Made by a program: the position numbers and the translations under genes
NCBI GenBank assembly: GCA_947561395.2
Contig: CANNZS020000005.1
Coordinates: 62,001 to 126,000 of the forward strand
Direction of reading: 5' to 3'
DNA from: Buxus sempervirens
Taxonomy: Eukaryota > Streptophyta > Magnoliopsida > Buxales > Buxaceae
DNA length: 64,000 nucleotides
The notes under the pieces: generated by a model
What the model was told of the DNA's origin: nothing
What the model saw: only the letters and a program-made list of their open reading frames with translations
The model's database searches: none
Shown: positions 24,266-33,934 of the stretch, in pieces
Position numbering within the stretch: position 1 is the first letter of the stretch
How the letters are laid out: every line of letters starts with the position of its first letter

Positions 24266-26409
24266 CACCACAAAACAACAGACTTTTACCGGCGGTCGGA
24301 AAACCGCCGGCAAAAGTGGACAAATCGCCGGTAAAAGGTTTGCCGGCGACTTCTTGAGCCGCTGCAAAGGGAGTCGCCGGCAATGACTTTTGCTGGTGTG
24401 TCTAGTGACCGCCGGCAAAGATAAGATTTGCCGCGGTTTATATGACCGCCGGCAAAAATAAGATTTTCCGGCGGTTTAATTGGCCGTCTGGCAAAAATAA
24501 GATTTTCCGGCGGTTTAATTGACCGTCGGGAAAAAGAAGCTTTTGCCACCGCCGGCAAACTTTTGCCAAAACCGCTTCCCAGGACTTTACCGGAGGTTTT
24601 AAACCGCCGGTGAAGGTATAAAAACCGCCGGTAAAAGGTTCTACAGGTTTTTCTAAATGTTTTAATTTTTTTCATACATGATTTTTTTTTTAAACACCTG
24701 CTATTACACCTGTGAAAAAGGATGATCTATACATTTGCATATATACCTTATATCAACAATCAACACAATATATTAAAATCCTTGAACAATTCGAAAAAAA
24801 TTACAACATAATACATTAAAATCCTTCAAAAATCACACCACAATATGTTAACAATTACTTTCTATTACAACATGAACTTAAATCTTTAAAACATTTTAAA
24901 ACAACTGACATAAATATAATAAATACATTTAATCATGCAAGCTGCGCCATATCCTTCTACATACACATCATCGGACTATCACGGCTTCATTCCTGCTAAA
25001 GAAGTAAAAAAATCTTGACATGAACATCATTGGACCATGTTAGGATTCATTCCTACATATAAAAAAAAAAAACAAAGCAAAATTAGTATCTAAACACATA
25101 TTAATTTAAACATAGCTAGCTAGATAAAATCATGTTTTGTAATTACATATAAAGAAATAACTATTCAATAATATAAGGTATGGCAATTCAAGTTACTTAT
25201 ATTCACTCTAAAGTTATTCAATAATATAAGGTATGCCAATTGAAGTCTTTCCTCTTCACATACGCCTACGAAAATGGAAACCCAAGAAAGGAATAATATA
25301 AGGTGTTGTTGAAATTTCGGCAACACCTCCCCTAAAATGGAAGGGGTGACCAAGCCCAAATAGGTCCCAAAATCAGATAACCTGTAATAAAAAATCTAAT
25401 TCCCACCCCCAATCATTGTCAAATATCTCTGTTTTTCTCTAAACCATATCGAGGTCAAAATACTATGTTCTTTTCAATTGGCTTCACTCCAAGCATCTAG
25501 CTAATTGTTTAATTTACATAAGAAAAAGTGGAAAAAAAATGCGAAATTCATTGATTAGAGCAAAATACTCCTCAATATCCTACAAGTGCAAAAAAAAAAA
25601 AAAAAAAAGTAAATAGACAAGCTAACAGTTCATATCTCATATTAAAATGAATAAAAGCAAATACCAGATAATAAAGCTTAAGGAGTTGAAGTACTCACCA
25701 CTCCTGTGACTGACCATCACACCCCATCCAGCAGCTTTTGAGTCAAGAGCTACCCGAATGGATTCAATAATGGTACCAATCTGGTTAACCTGAAAAGAAA
25801 TATAATAATGAGATCAATACTGACAAAGAATAAGCGACAAGCAATAAGCGTGATCAACGATGCAACTCCTTCCCTATAAGTACTGCTGAACATATCAGCC
25901 AGCACATGTTCCAATTGTATTGACACCTTCTGGATTTTGTTTTGCAAAACCAAAATATTGTAAGATTTTAAGTAATCCAGTTTCTAATTGGCCTTGAAGT
26001 TCTTAAAAGAAAGATTTCGGGTAAAAACAGGCCGTAAGCAAATGGATATCATATATTAATTTCTTGTGAAGAGCTAAATGTTCTAACCAAATATAACAAA
26101 CAAACGAAAGTATTCCAAGAGTTCCATTATATGTTTTACTGCCATTGGTGACTACTTTAAATAACATAGAGACATACTGGTGCATGAGAAGAATCATGAC
26201 ACTCTTTTCTTCCTAGCCACCAATTAGAAAAGGAAGAATCATGACACTCTTTTCTTCCTAGCCACCAATTCTTCTTAACCACCATTTGTGCAGCTTTATT
26301 GGGTTTTTGCCGGCGGCTTTTAAAAAACCGCCGGCTAAGCCACCATTTGCCGGCGTTTTTCTCAAACCGCCGGCAAAAATTCGCCCTTGTTGCCCCCTTT
26401 TTTGTAGTG
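24266..26409. mobile_element. Non-autonomous CACTA element carrying an enolase exon
   Basis: Ends are CACCACAAAACAA on the left and the inverse of CACTACAAAAAA on the right, with the 3-bp duplication TTG (24263-24265 and 26410-26412), as expected for CACTA (EnSpm). Subterminal arrays of GCCGGCGGT/ACCGCCGGC lie at about 24290-24635 and 26308-26375, the usual transposase-binding layout. Between them are AT-rich DNA, several short direct repeats (for example around 26205-26270) and one enolase exon. No transposase frame. Confidence 0.88.
25699..25789 (-). pseudogene. Captured enolase exon
   Basis: A 91-base exon-like segment has a TTTTCAG acceptor at its 5' side and a GTGAGT donor at its 3' side. 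It encodes VNQIGT, then ESI, then [11 protein letters not shown]. This is the enolase segment just after the catalytic lysine strand and includes the SHRS phosphate-binding loop and its histidine. No other enolase exon was recognised nearby. Retained splice sites point to capture as genomic DNA by the CACTA element. It cannot encode an enzyme. Confidence 0.8.
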
Positions 26410-26648
26410 TTGGGATAACCGAACCCATCTCGAACTCAAATAATAATACTTAGGTTGGATTTGGGTTTAGTGAGTTTGAGTTAGGACAGGCTAATGACGA
26501 GTTTGACCTAATAAATCTTGGTTTAAGTTGAGCCCGAACACATTATAACCTAACCCAACCCGTCCTACTTACAGCTCTACTTAAATCTTGCGTGTTCTTC
26601 TTCTTCTTCCTCTCTAATTTTTTATTTGCGTTGCACGATTCACAGCAC

Positions 26649-26712
26649 GTTTCTTTACAGAGTCACATGGCCTCTTAAACTGAAGGATATAGCCTACGAA
26701 TAAGAAGATCCC
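26649..26712 (+). pseudogene. GST exon-1 scrap
   Basis: TTTCTTTACAGAGTCACATGG and the following codons match residues 14 to about 33 of tau GST exon 1 and end in a stop where IEED would follow. It is the counterpart of 6014-6116 in another unit. Confidence 0.7.
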
Positions 26713-26940
26713 CACAAAGGTTAAAGGATTTGCATCCAATAATTCAACTGGCAACTTAATTAGTTCCCAAGCAAGAAAAGTCCCTCGGTTAGGGAGAAAA
26801 GGAAAAAAAAAAACAGAAAAGAAAAAGCAATCATTACCGCGGATTTAATTATTCCAACTCATTTTTTTAACTGGGATCCGTATGATCTATTGAAACCTTC
26901 GTTTGTTCAATCAATTATTTTGAGAAAAACACTAATAAAT
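26713..26940. other. Upstream flank of the plus-strand exon-1 pseudogene
   Basis: No gene. Aligns with 6117-6350 of the unit carrying the plus-strand pseudogene; the alignment is interrupted by the LINE piece that follows. Confidence 0.5.
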
Positions 26941-27145
26941 CAGAGCTGTTTTTTAGTCCTTGTGTTGTAGGACAGGAAAAAGGGAGTCTTGCGAGAATTT
27001 TTGGAATCAGGCCTCCCCTCAATCCTGGGAAGTACCTTGGTATCCCTACCTTCATGAAAGCTCCCAAAACCAATAGCTTCCCGGGCCTAACGTGTTGTAT
27101 CCTGTTTCTGATTCATTTGGTATCAAAAAAAAAAAAAAAAAAAGC
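26941..27145 (+). mobile_element. LINE (L1-like) fragment with poly(A) tail
   Basis: A frame reading FGIRPPLNPGKYLGIPT is typical of the downstream part of plant L1 reverse transcriptase. A 3' end and an A run of about 17 (about 27126-27143) follow. The fragment is a heavily 5'-truncated insertion with internal loss. The paralogous region at about 6350 lacks it. Confidence 0.7.
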
Positions 27146-27224
27146 TTGTTTCCTGAGTAAAAAGTTTTCATTGAACACTATAAAATAAACCTAAAATGGC
27201 TGCTGAAGGGTTGTTTCATCTAAC

Positions 27225-27533
27225 ATGGAAGAAGTGAAGCTTTTGAGAGCTTGGTCTGGCCCATTTCTTTACAGAGTCATCTGGGCTATGAAATTGAAAG
27301 GTATAGCCTATGAGTACATAGAAGAAGATCTCTCCAACAAGAGTCCCTTACTTTTGTAGTACAACCCAGTTCACAAGAAGATCCCAGTTCTCGTTCATGG
27401 TAGAAAAACCATCGCAGAGTCGGTTGTCAACCTTGAATACATTGAAGAGACATGGCCGCAGGGCCAATTAGTGCCAAAAGACACCTATGGGAAGTCCATG
27501 GTTCAGTTCTGGATGAAGTTTGTGAACAATAAG
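27225..27533 (+). pseudogene. Solitary GST exon 1 with one stop
   Basis: A full 103-codon exon 1 that ends at a GT splice site (AAGGTACGC), as in the family. Ser12 is kept (WSGPF has glycine before Pro13), but codon 45 is TAG where paralogues have glutamine. No exon 2 follows: after about 27597 the RNase H-like flank begins. It lies in the orientation opposite to all intact genes. Confidence 0.92.
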
Positions 27534-27597
27534 GTACGCAAAATGATTCTTGGATTTTATTTCATATTCATCAAAACGTATTTTTGTTCTCTCTGTA

Positions 27598-28242
27598 AAG
27601 CCAGAGAATTATTGAGCCAAATACCTTATCTAGAACTGTCACTTATATATTTACAGAGAAGCTAATCAAGCAGTTGATCTTTTGGCAAATTTTGCTTAAT
27701 TTTGTGGCAATTACTCATTTATTGGAGATGTAAACCTCCTCACTTTCTTCATTCTGTAACGTTTGATGATTTTTATGTCCAGTTTGAAGCCAGACTTTTT
27801 ACATCCTTAAAATATTTATGTTTACTTCAATAAAAAGAAAAAAAAAAAGGGAAGAAGTCCATGTTTAGGTATATATACTATACTCTCTGCCTCTTTGAGA
27901 TCGAGTTACCAAAAGTAAAATTACCTTTTTTAAAAATGATTTTGCAAAACACGTTTATATAACAAACTCGTCCGAATTTTTCAGTTACTCGTGCCCGTAA
28001 TTAACTCGATCGGTAAACATATAAAATTAATGCTCTTCAATTTTTAATTTTTAATTATTTTTAAAATCTTACTAGGCCCCACTGTTTAATTATAAACACC
28101 GCACTGTAACACAATTATTCTTATAGTCAAATAGGAAATACATAGCTTATTCGTTTATTATATGCAAGAAAGAACAGTTCTCTCTCTCTCTCTCTTTTAT
28201 CGCAGTGTGTACTGAAAGTCTCACAAATAAATTTCATATGAA
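27598..28242. other. GST 3' flank with RNase H-like remnant
   Basis: Bases 27598-27770 match the ARELLSQIPYLE...LLANF remnant seen at 48880-49010. The rest aligns with the flank upstream of the MULE target. About 28031 is an empty site for the MULE at 2539-4159. A CT repeat is at about 28178-28197. Confidence 0.6.
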
Positions 28243-29257
28243 TTACTTGGTAGACGGAGATGCTAGAAACCGGCCTCTCAACTGCTTGTAAAACTGGACC
28301 ATTTTGCCATGATCAGGGAGGTTCTCTTTGATCACAGGTTGCTCCTTGAACTTGAGTATCCACGCACACAAACGAGGGAAACTTTCCTCTTCCAACAGCT
28401 TCACCCCTAGTACCTCTGCCATCACTACCAACCAGTTAATCACTGATCCCAAGGCTAAGCCCGCTAATCCCATTGAGTCCCCGCTGAAGAACTTCGTCTC
28501 TCCGACTCCATGTTCTTCAATTACTTTCAGTACTTCCAAGTTTTCTTTCATAGCCGTCTCTTGTTCTTCCGCGGCCCCGCATAATAACAGCGCCATGGTT
28601 GGAACCTACATGATCGGAACACATAAACGAAGTTAAAGGGAAAAAATTGCACGTTGTTATAATAGCCGAATGAATCAGCCCCTTTGAACGGATCCGATCC
28701 ATTTCATTAATTCACTGTTTACTATTCAGATATTTTCATGACTATACAGTGTTAAGGAATATATTAAATATATAAAGTTCACCCCTTACTATCAGCTTGA
28801 GCTTTTAATAGGAACGGTGTTCTACAGGCTTTGATACCATGTAGAACACCATTCCTACTAAAAGCTTAAGCTGATAGTAAGGGGTGAACTTTATATATTT
28901 AATATATTCCTTAACATACAGTAAGTAACATAATAATATCATGTTTACCTTGTCCTCCACAAACTTCATCCAGAACCGAGCCATGGCCTTGCCGTAGGGG
29001 TCTTGTGGCATTAAAGGGCTCTGTGGCCATGTCTCTTCAATGTATTCGAGGATGACGACTGACTCTGCAATGGGTTTTCCGCCATGAACAAGAACTGGGA
29101 TCTTCTTGTGAACTGGGTTGTACTGCAGAAGCAGGGGACTCTTGTTGGAGAGGTCTTCTTCTGTGTACTGGTAGTCTATACCCTTCAGTTTCAGAGCCCA
29201 GATGACTCTGTAAAGAAATGGACTGGTCCAAAACCCCAGCAGCTTCACTTCTTCCAT
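28243..29257 (-). CDS. GSTU: Tau-class glutathione S-transferase with hairpin insertion in intron
   Basis: Exon 1 is 29257-28949 (103 codons), the intron is 28948-28606, and exon 2 is 28605-28243 (120 codons plus TAA): 223 residues. Glutathione-site residues are all present, with TSPF at the catalytic serine. Position 152 is glycine ([10 protein letters not shown]) where most GSTs have the N-capping aspartate. The intron is about twice the length of those of its closest paralogues because of the 167-bp inverted-repeat insertion at 28750-28916; the splice sites are untouched. An upstream flank shared with 15614-15720 carries a TATA-like CATAAATAAAC. Confidence 0.94.
28750..28916. mobile_element. 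167-bp fold-back element with LTR-like ends
   Basis: Two 77-base arms (28750-28826 and 28840-28916) are inverted copies with three mismatches around a 13-base loop. The ends are TGTTAAGGAA and TTCCTTAACA, flanked by a 5-bp duplication TACAG (28745-28749 and 28917-28921). TG...CA ends, a 5-bp duplication, and TGGTATCAAAGCC-like words around the loop (as at LTR primer sites) suggest two head-to-head fragments of a small LTR-type element. It is a fossil without coding capacity. Paralogous introns lack it. Confidence 0.8.
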
Positions 29258-30008
29258 GTTTGGTGCACGAGGTCGTCCTTCGGCACAGTGATCTTAAGTT
29301 TATTTATGGTGTTCAATGGAGTCTTCTTGCTTGGGTACTGACTCAAGGATGGAATACAGATCATTTTGGCTTTGTTTTTTAAGTTTTAAATTTAGTGGAT
29401 TGTAGTGGCGAGTGCAAAGATTCTTTGGTTTCGATTTGATTGTTTATTGAGCGTGAAGGTAAACAAGTTGCATTTGTTTTTTATATTTGGATCGATGGAG
29501 TCTTCTTGCTTGGGCACTGAGCTTAGGTGTTCAATGACGGAATGCAAATCATTTTAACTTTAACATTGTTTTTTATGTCTAAAATATTTTTTTTTTGTGG
29601 AATAGTGGTGGAGAGTGGAAAGATTAATTCTTGGATTTCGATCTCTGATTTTTTAGTGGGGGTGAAGACAAGTCGGCTTCGTCCTTTGCATTTGTGCCAA
29701 CTGTTGACGTTGAAATGGTGACATTGAAAATTTGAAATCAAGGCCTTGGAAGAATGGAAGAAATTTTAATTAAAACTAGGTTAGGGTTATTGAGTTACTC
29801 GGATATATGGATAGCCACCCGAGTTACCAGGCCTGTCCGAGTTCTGAGTTTTTAAGCACCGGATTGAAGGATAAATTATTCTCAATTAAATACGAAATAC
29901 AAAGCCTTATCCAACTCCCGTTTATTATATGTATGTATATATACACTAGCGGTGTTTGTGCGTGTGAAGAAACAGATCTCTCGGACCCATATACAAGGGC
30001 TATTACTC
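29258..30008. other. Two fused GST promoter modules without a gene between them
   Basis: 29258-29468 matches the promoter flank 15614-15830, and 29475-29945 matches 16960-17390. The join near 29470 marks loss of the gene that stood between. TGACG occurs at about 29705. Confidence 0.55.
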
Positions 30009-30784
30009 CTAAATTTCACATGCACTTCTAGGTAGATGGAGAGATGACAGAAACTTCTTGTGAGCCTGGACCGTTTTGGCATGATCAGGGAGGTTCTCTT
30101 TGATCACAGGTTGCTCCATGAACTTGTAAAACCAAGCACATACGCGGGGGAAACTTTCCTCTTCCAGCAAATTCACCCCCAGTACTTCTCCCACAACTAC
30201 CAACCAGTTAACAATTGCTCCCAAGGCCAAGCCCACTAATCCCACTATGTCCCCGTTGAAGAACTTCGTCTCTCCGAATCCATATTCTTCGACGACCGTC
30301 AACATTTCAAAGCTTTCTTTCATGGCTTTCTCTTGTTCTTCCCCGACCTTGCGTAATAACATCAGAATTCTTGCAACCTACATGATGACTAGTACTTTCA
30401 TTCACTTTTACTATATATTTAGATAATTTCATGAATATACAATAATTAATTAATATCCAGTAAGATCATATTTACCTTATCCTCCCCAAACTTCATCCAG
30501 AACCGAGCCATGGCCTTACCATAGGGGTCTTGCGGCATTAAAGGATTCTGCGGCCAGGTCTCTTCGATGTACTCCAGGATGACGACTGACTCTGAAATGG
30601 GTTTTCCGCCATGAACAAGAATTGGGATCTTCTTGTGAACTGGGTTGTACTGCAGAAGCAAGGGACTCTTGTTGATGAGATCTTCTTCTATGTACTCGTA
30701 GGCTACACCCTTGAGCTTCAGAGCCCATATGACGCGGTGAAGAAATGGGCTAGGCCAAGTTCCCAACAGCTTCACTTCTTCCAT
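30009..30784 (-). CDS. GSTU: Tau-class glutathione S-transferase, intact
   Basis: Exon 1 is 30784-30476, a short 98-bp intron is 30475-30378, and exon 2 is 30377-30009: 225 residues. All glutathione-site residues are kept. Residue 152 is glycine ([10 protein letters not shown]). Compared with 18695-19464, two extra bases near the end replace the usual SPST end with [10 protein letters not shown]. It is the working sister of that pseudogene, and both introns are about 98 bp. The promoter has a clear TATA box and an upstream TGACGT near 30955. Confidence 0.94.
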
Positions 30785-31690
30785 GTTTGGTGTATGAGGG
30801 GACGTCCTTAAGATTGGTGTGAGGTATGTTAGTTCCTTTTATAGTGTTCAAAGTTCAATGGAGTCTTCTTCAGGCGTCTGCTACTAGATACATGGTTCTA
30901 GCATTTGGGAGTGAGAACGAGGTCAGTCCTGTACGTTGAATATGTGGTCACAGCTGACGTTTAAGGCTTTCGAGAAATGTTAAATTGAAACGTAACCAGG
31001 GATTACGTTGCTGCTTACATTCAAGTGTTGCCTGAGGATAAACTAATTAATCGAATGGACGTACGTGTTCAGGAGGAAGCAAGTATGGAGCCTTCACCCA
31101 AAAAAAATAAAGGCAAGTATGGAGCCACCTAACCATGTTTTTGCCTAACCATGAATCATGCAATCCATTCATGATTCACAAATTGGACTTTGACAATATT
31201 CTTATTTTATTGTAACCAATGTTCAAATCAGTAACGAAATCTTGAACTATCCTTTCTGAAAGGTCACAAATTGCATAATATTATAGCATAATACTTCTAA
31301 CGAGGCTAGTGATTTATGCGACGAGGCCAATCATGAAATTATATACCTGTTGGTATGAGAATTCACCTCACTTATTATATAATACTTTATCTTATTCTAA
31401 TCATATCATAGTGATAACCACTTTCTTTTAGGTCAAAGTGATTACCTTTATAAAGTAATAGTAATATTGTAATTCGTAGTGGCACAACTTTATAACTTCA
31501 TATGATTCATTATATTCCAATGAAATATACTTGAAGAAATAAATATTAAAGTATAACTTAAGACGATGTGGCCATTGTCATGTTAACTTTTAGAATTACA
31601 TATTAGAGTAAATTAGGATGCATGCGCCGTAGATACTCCTTTGTTATCCTAGTATAAATATCCTAACTTATTATATTGTATGAAAACAGT
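30785..31690. repeat. Duplicated GST upstream flank (pairs with 19465-20300)
   Basis: No gene. Includes the TATA box and, at about 30950-30960, a GTCACAGCTGACGT motif that the sister unit has lost. Similarity to the sister ends near 31690, shortly before the hAT insertion at 31754. Confidence 0.75.
30836..30843 (-). promoter_or_regulatory. TATA box of the GST at 30009-30784
   Basis: Reads TATAAAAG on the minus strand, 52 bases upstream of the ATG. The sister pseudogene has TATAAAAT at the same place. Confidence 0.6.
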
Positions 31691-32131
31691 TAGTGCATGG
31701 GTGAAAATACCCGTGAGGGCCGCACGCCCTTTGACCTCAAATGGGTGCACACGTAGGCATGGGCGGCGGGCCGGCCCGGCACGCCAGGCCCGTTTGCCCA
31801 ATACCCAAGCCCAAAAACTTTAAAAATCCCAAAAAATTTCTGTAAAATACTTTTATTATTTACAAAATTGTCTTACACATATTGAGATAAATTTTGCGCA
31901 AAAAAATATAAATTCATTAATTATCACAAGTACACTTACAACTTTGCAAAAAATTACATAATTACTTGAACAAATAATACTGCATCACTATAGTATAAGC
32001 ACATCCCAACTAGGTTGGCACCCACTCATCTATCTGTCATTTGCAGTTTAAAAGAAAAAAAAAAAGAAAAAAAGAGAAAGTACAATTCCTATACTTTGAT
32101 TACAAAAATTATAATAAAACTTAGACTACTC

Positions 32132-33934
32132 TGTAGACACCCCAAATTGCACTACAAAATGAGAAAATAATAAAAACATGTAATTAGAGCTTAAAACAGG
32201 TCAAAAATGCATAAAAATTGAATAAACATGCTTTGCCCGTATTTCATTCACGGGCTGGTCGCGCCCGAGATCGCTCTATGGTCAGGCGCGCCCGTGGAAA
32301 CTATACGGTCACCGTTGGACCGTAGTGCATTTACGGTCACTAAAGACACGTGCGAGTTTTGTCCTTCTCTCGATTTCCGAGCTTTATCTTTAGTCCAATA
32401 TATCTTTAAATGAACGAATTAAGTATTTTAGTCGCTGAAGCCACCTTGGTTGGCTATGGATGGGCATTATCTCCAATTTTCGCTCTATCCTGAGGATCAG
32501 GATATATCCTTCTGGACCAGCCTTGCCCCTGTGCTTGTCTATAAATAGAGGCTCTCTCCTCTAGCTAAGGGCCACGAAATTTTGAGTCCAAGGAATTCTA
32601 AGAAGCTCCAAGAGAAGAGAAAGAACTCCTGCTGCCTGCCTGTTCAATCTAGGTAAGTCCTCTATCCCTTTTTATTTTCTGTCTTCAATTCTAGAAGTAA
32701 TAGGATCATCTCTATTGCTGTAGAATAAGGCCATATCTATTTTTGTATTCCTAAACTTGTCTCTAAGTACCTCAAGAGTCTCTCTAGCCGTAAAACGTGA
32801 AGAGAGAACTAGGGGAAAGGGGAACAGGTGGATCCCTAGAATAGAACCCCATATCTATTTTTCTCTTTTTTCTAGAATAAGGCCTGTGATTGTGTTTGTA
32901 TACCCAAACCTATTTCTAAGTACCTCAAGAGTCTCTCTAGCCGTAAAACGTGAAGAGAGAACTAGGGGAAAAGAGAACAGGTGGATCCGTAGGGTAGACC
33001 CCCATGTGCTCAAATTTGTGAGATGTGATTGCTTTGAATATCCTGATCATGTTTTAATGCTTTTTATGATATATCTGAATGAATTACATGAATCTATGAT
33101 GTTTATAGCATGAGATCCCCACTTTTTGCTAAAATTTGGATTTTTGCCACTTTTGCACCTACAGCACTGTTTTCGTGATTTTTGCGATTTTAGGCTAGGA
33201 TCTTGGATCTATCATGATCAATATGGTAGATCTGAATCCAGAAGCCTGAAAATAAATTCTAGGGTTTCATGATATGGGTTTTAAATTGTTTTTCATTATT
33301 GAGAGAGGACCCTACGGTCTCAGTTCTCCCCTTTTGGTGTTTTTCATCAATGTGGGTATTTTTGGTTTTTATTTTTCAGATTTAACGTGAAATTAGGGTT
33401 TTATCTATGTCCTGGACTATTCAAGTTCAATTCTGAAATATTTTATAAAAATCATATTTTTCTAGATTTCTAGAATTTGACTTGAAGCCAGATTTTTGGA
33501 TTTTTCACTTTAAATTGATTTTATCTTGATTTTATTTTAATCATGAAACCCTAGGAATGGTATGATTATATTTGAAAGTTCTGGATCAATCAGACTATTC
33601 ATATGAAAAAACCATACAATTTTTGTCTTTTTTGTGATTTTTCCTGATTTTATAGCAAGCCTTTTTCCTTTAATTTAACATGAACAAATACCTGGCAACC
33701 ACCTTGTGTGGATGAACAGGGGTGCCTAACACCTTCCCCTGTTCATAACTTAATCCCCTTACCCATCTCTGGTTGTTTTTTTAGGAGGGATATTTTACCC
33801 TAAAATTGCCTTTTGTGATTATTTAATATTTTGGTGTCCATTCACACCTAAATTGAATGGTGGCGACTCTTTGTTTAATTTAATCCCGTGTGATGATTTA
33901 GGAAATCATTAAATTGATTTTTCTGTGTCTCACA
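32132..33934 (+). mobile_element. Solo LTR nested in the hAT, 1803 bp
   Basis: Starts TGTAGACACC and ends GTGTCTCACA (inverted ends), flanked by the 5-bp duplication TACTC (32127-32131 and 33935-33939). A TATAAATA word at 32540-32547 fits an LTR promoter. It contains a 160-bp tandem repeat (about 32729-33003). GGTGGCGACTC near 33849 recalls the primer-site region of Tat-type Gypsy elements, so a Gypsy origin is likely but not certain. No internal region remains. It lies at the end of the hAT transposase, so it is younger than the hAT. Confidence 0.7.
32729..33003 (+). repeat. Tandem repeat of about 160 bp inside the LTR
   Basis: The words AAGTACCTCAAGAGTCTCTC and GAGAGAACTAGGGG recur with a 160-base spacing (about 32766 and 32926). 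The open frame that spans them is a by-product of this repeat. Confidence 0.85.

Larger units (their letters stand above)
23695..26579. mobile_element. Non-autonomous hAT-like element, interrupted by a CACTA element
   Basis: Left end TAGAACTATAA and right end (26567-26579) the inverse of TAGAGCTGTAAGT; flanked by an exact 8-bp duplication CTTAAATC (23687-23694 and 26580-26587). Subterminal CCCAACCC/GGGTTT motifs occur near both ends. Without the CACTA insertion (24266-26409 and its 3-bp duplication) the element is about 738 bp. Same family of termini as 130-1571. No transposase. Confidence 0.8.

Noticed and set aside
24285-26375. CRISPR-like array from repeated GCCGGCGGT words
   Set aside because: The words are irregularly spaced subterminal motifs of a CACTA element in a plant genome.
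32757-33113. 118-codon open frame with an internal protein repeat
   Set aside because: It is produced by a 160-bp tandem repeat inside a solo LTR, with no family resemblance.
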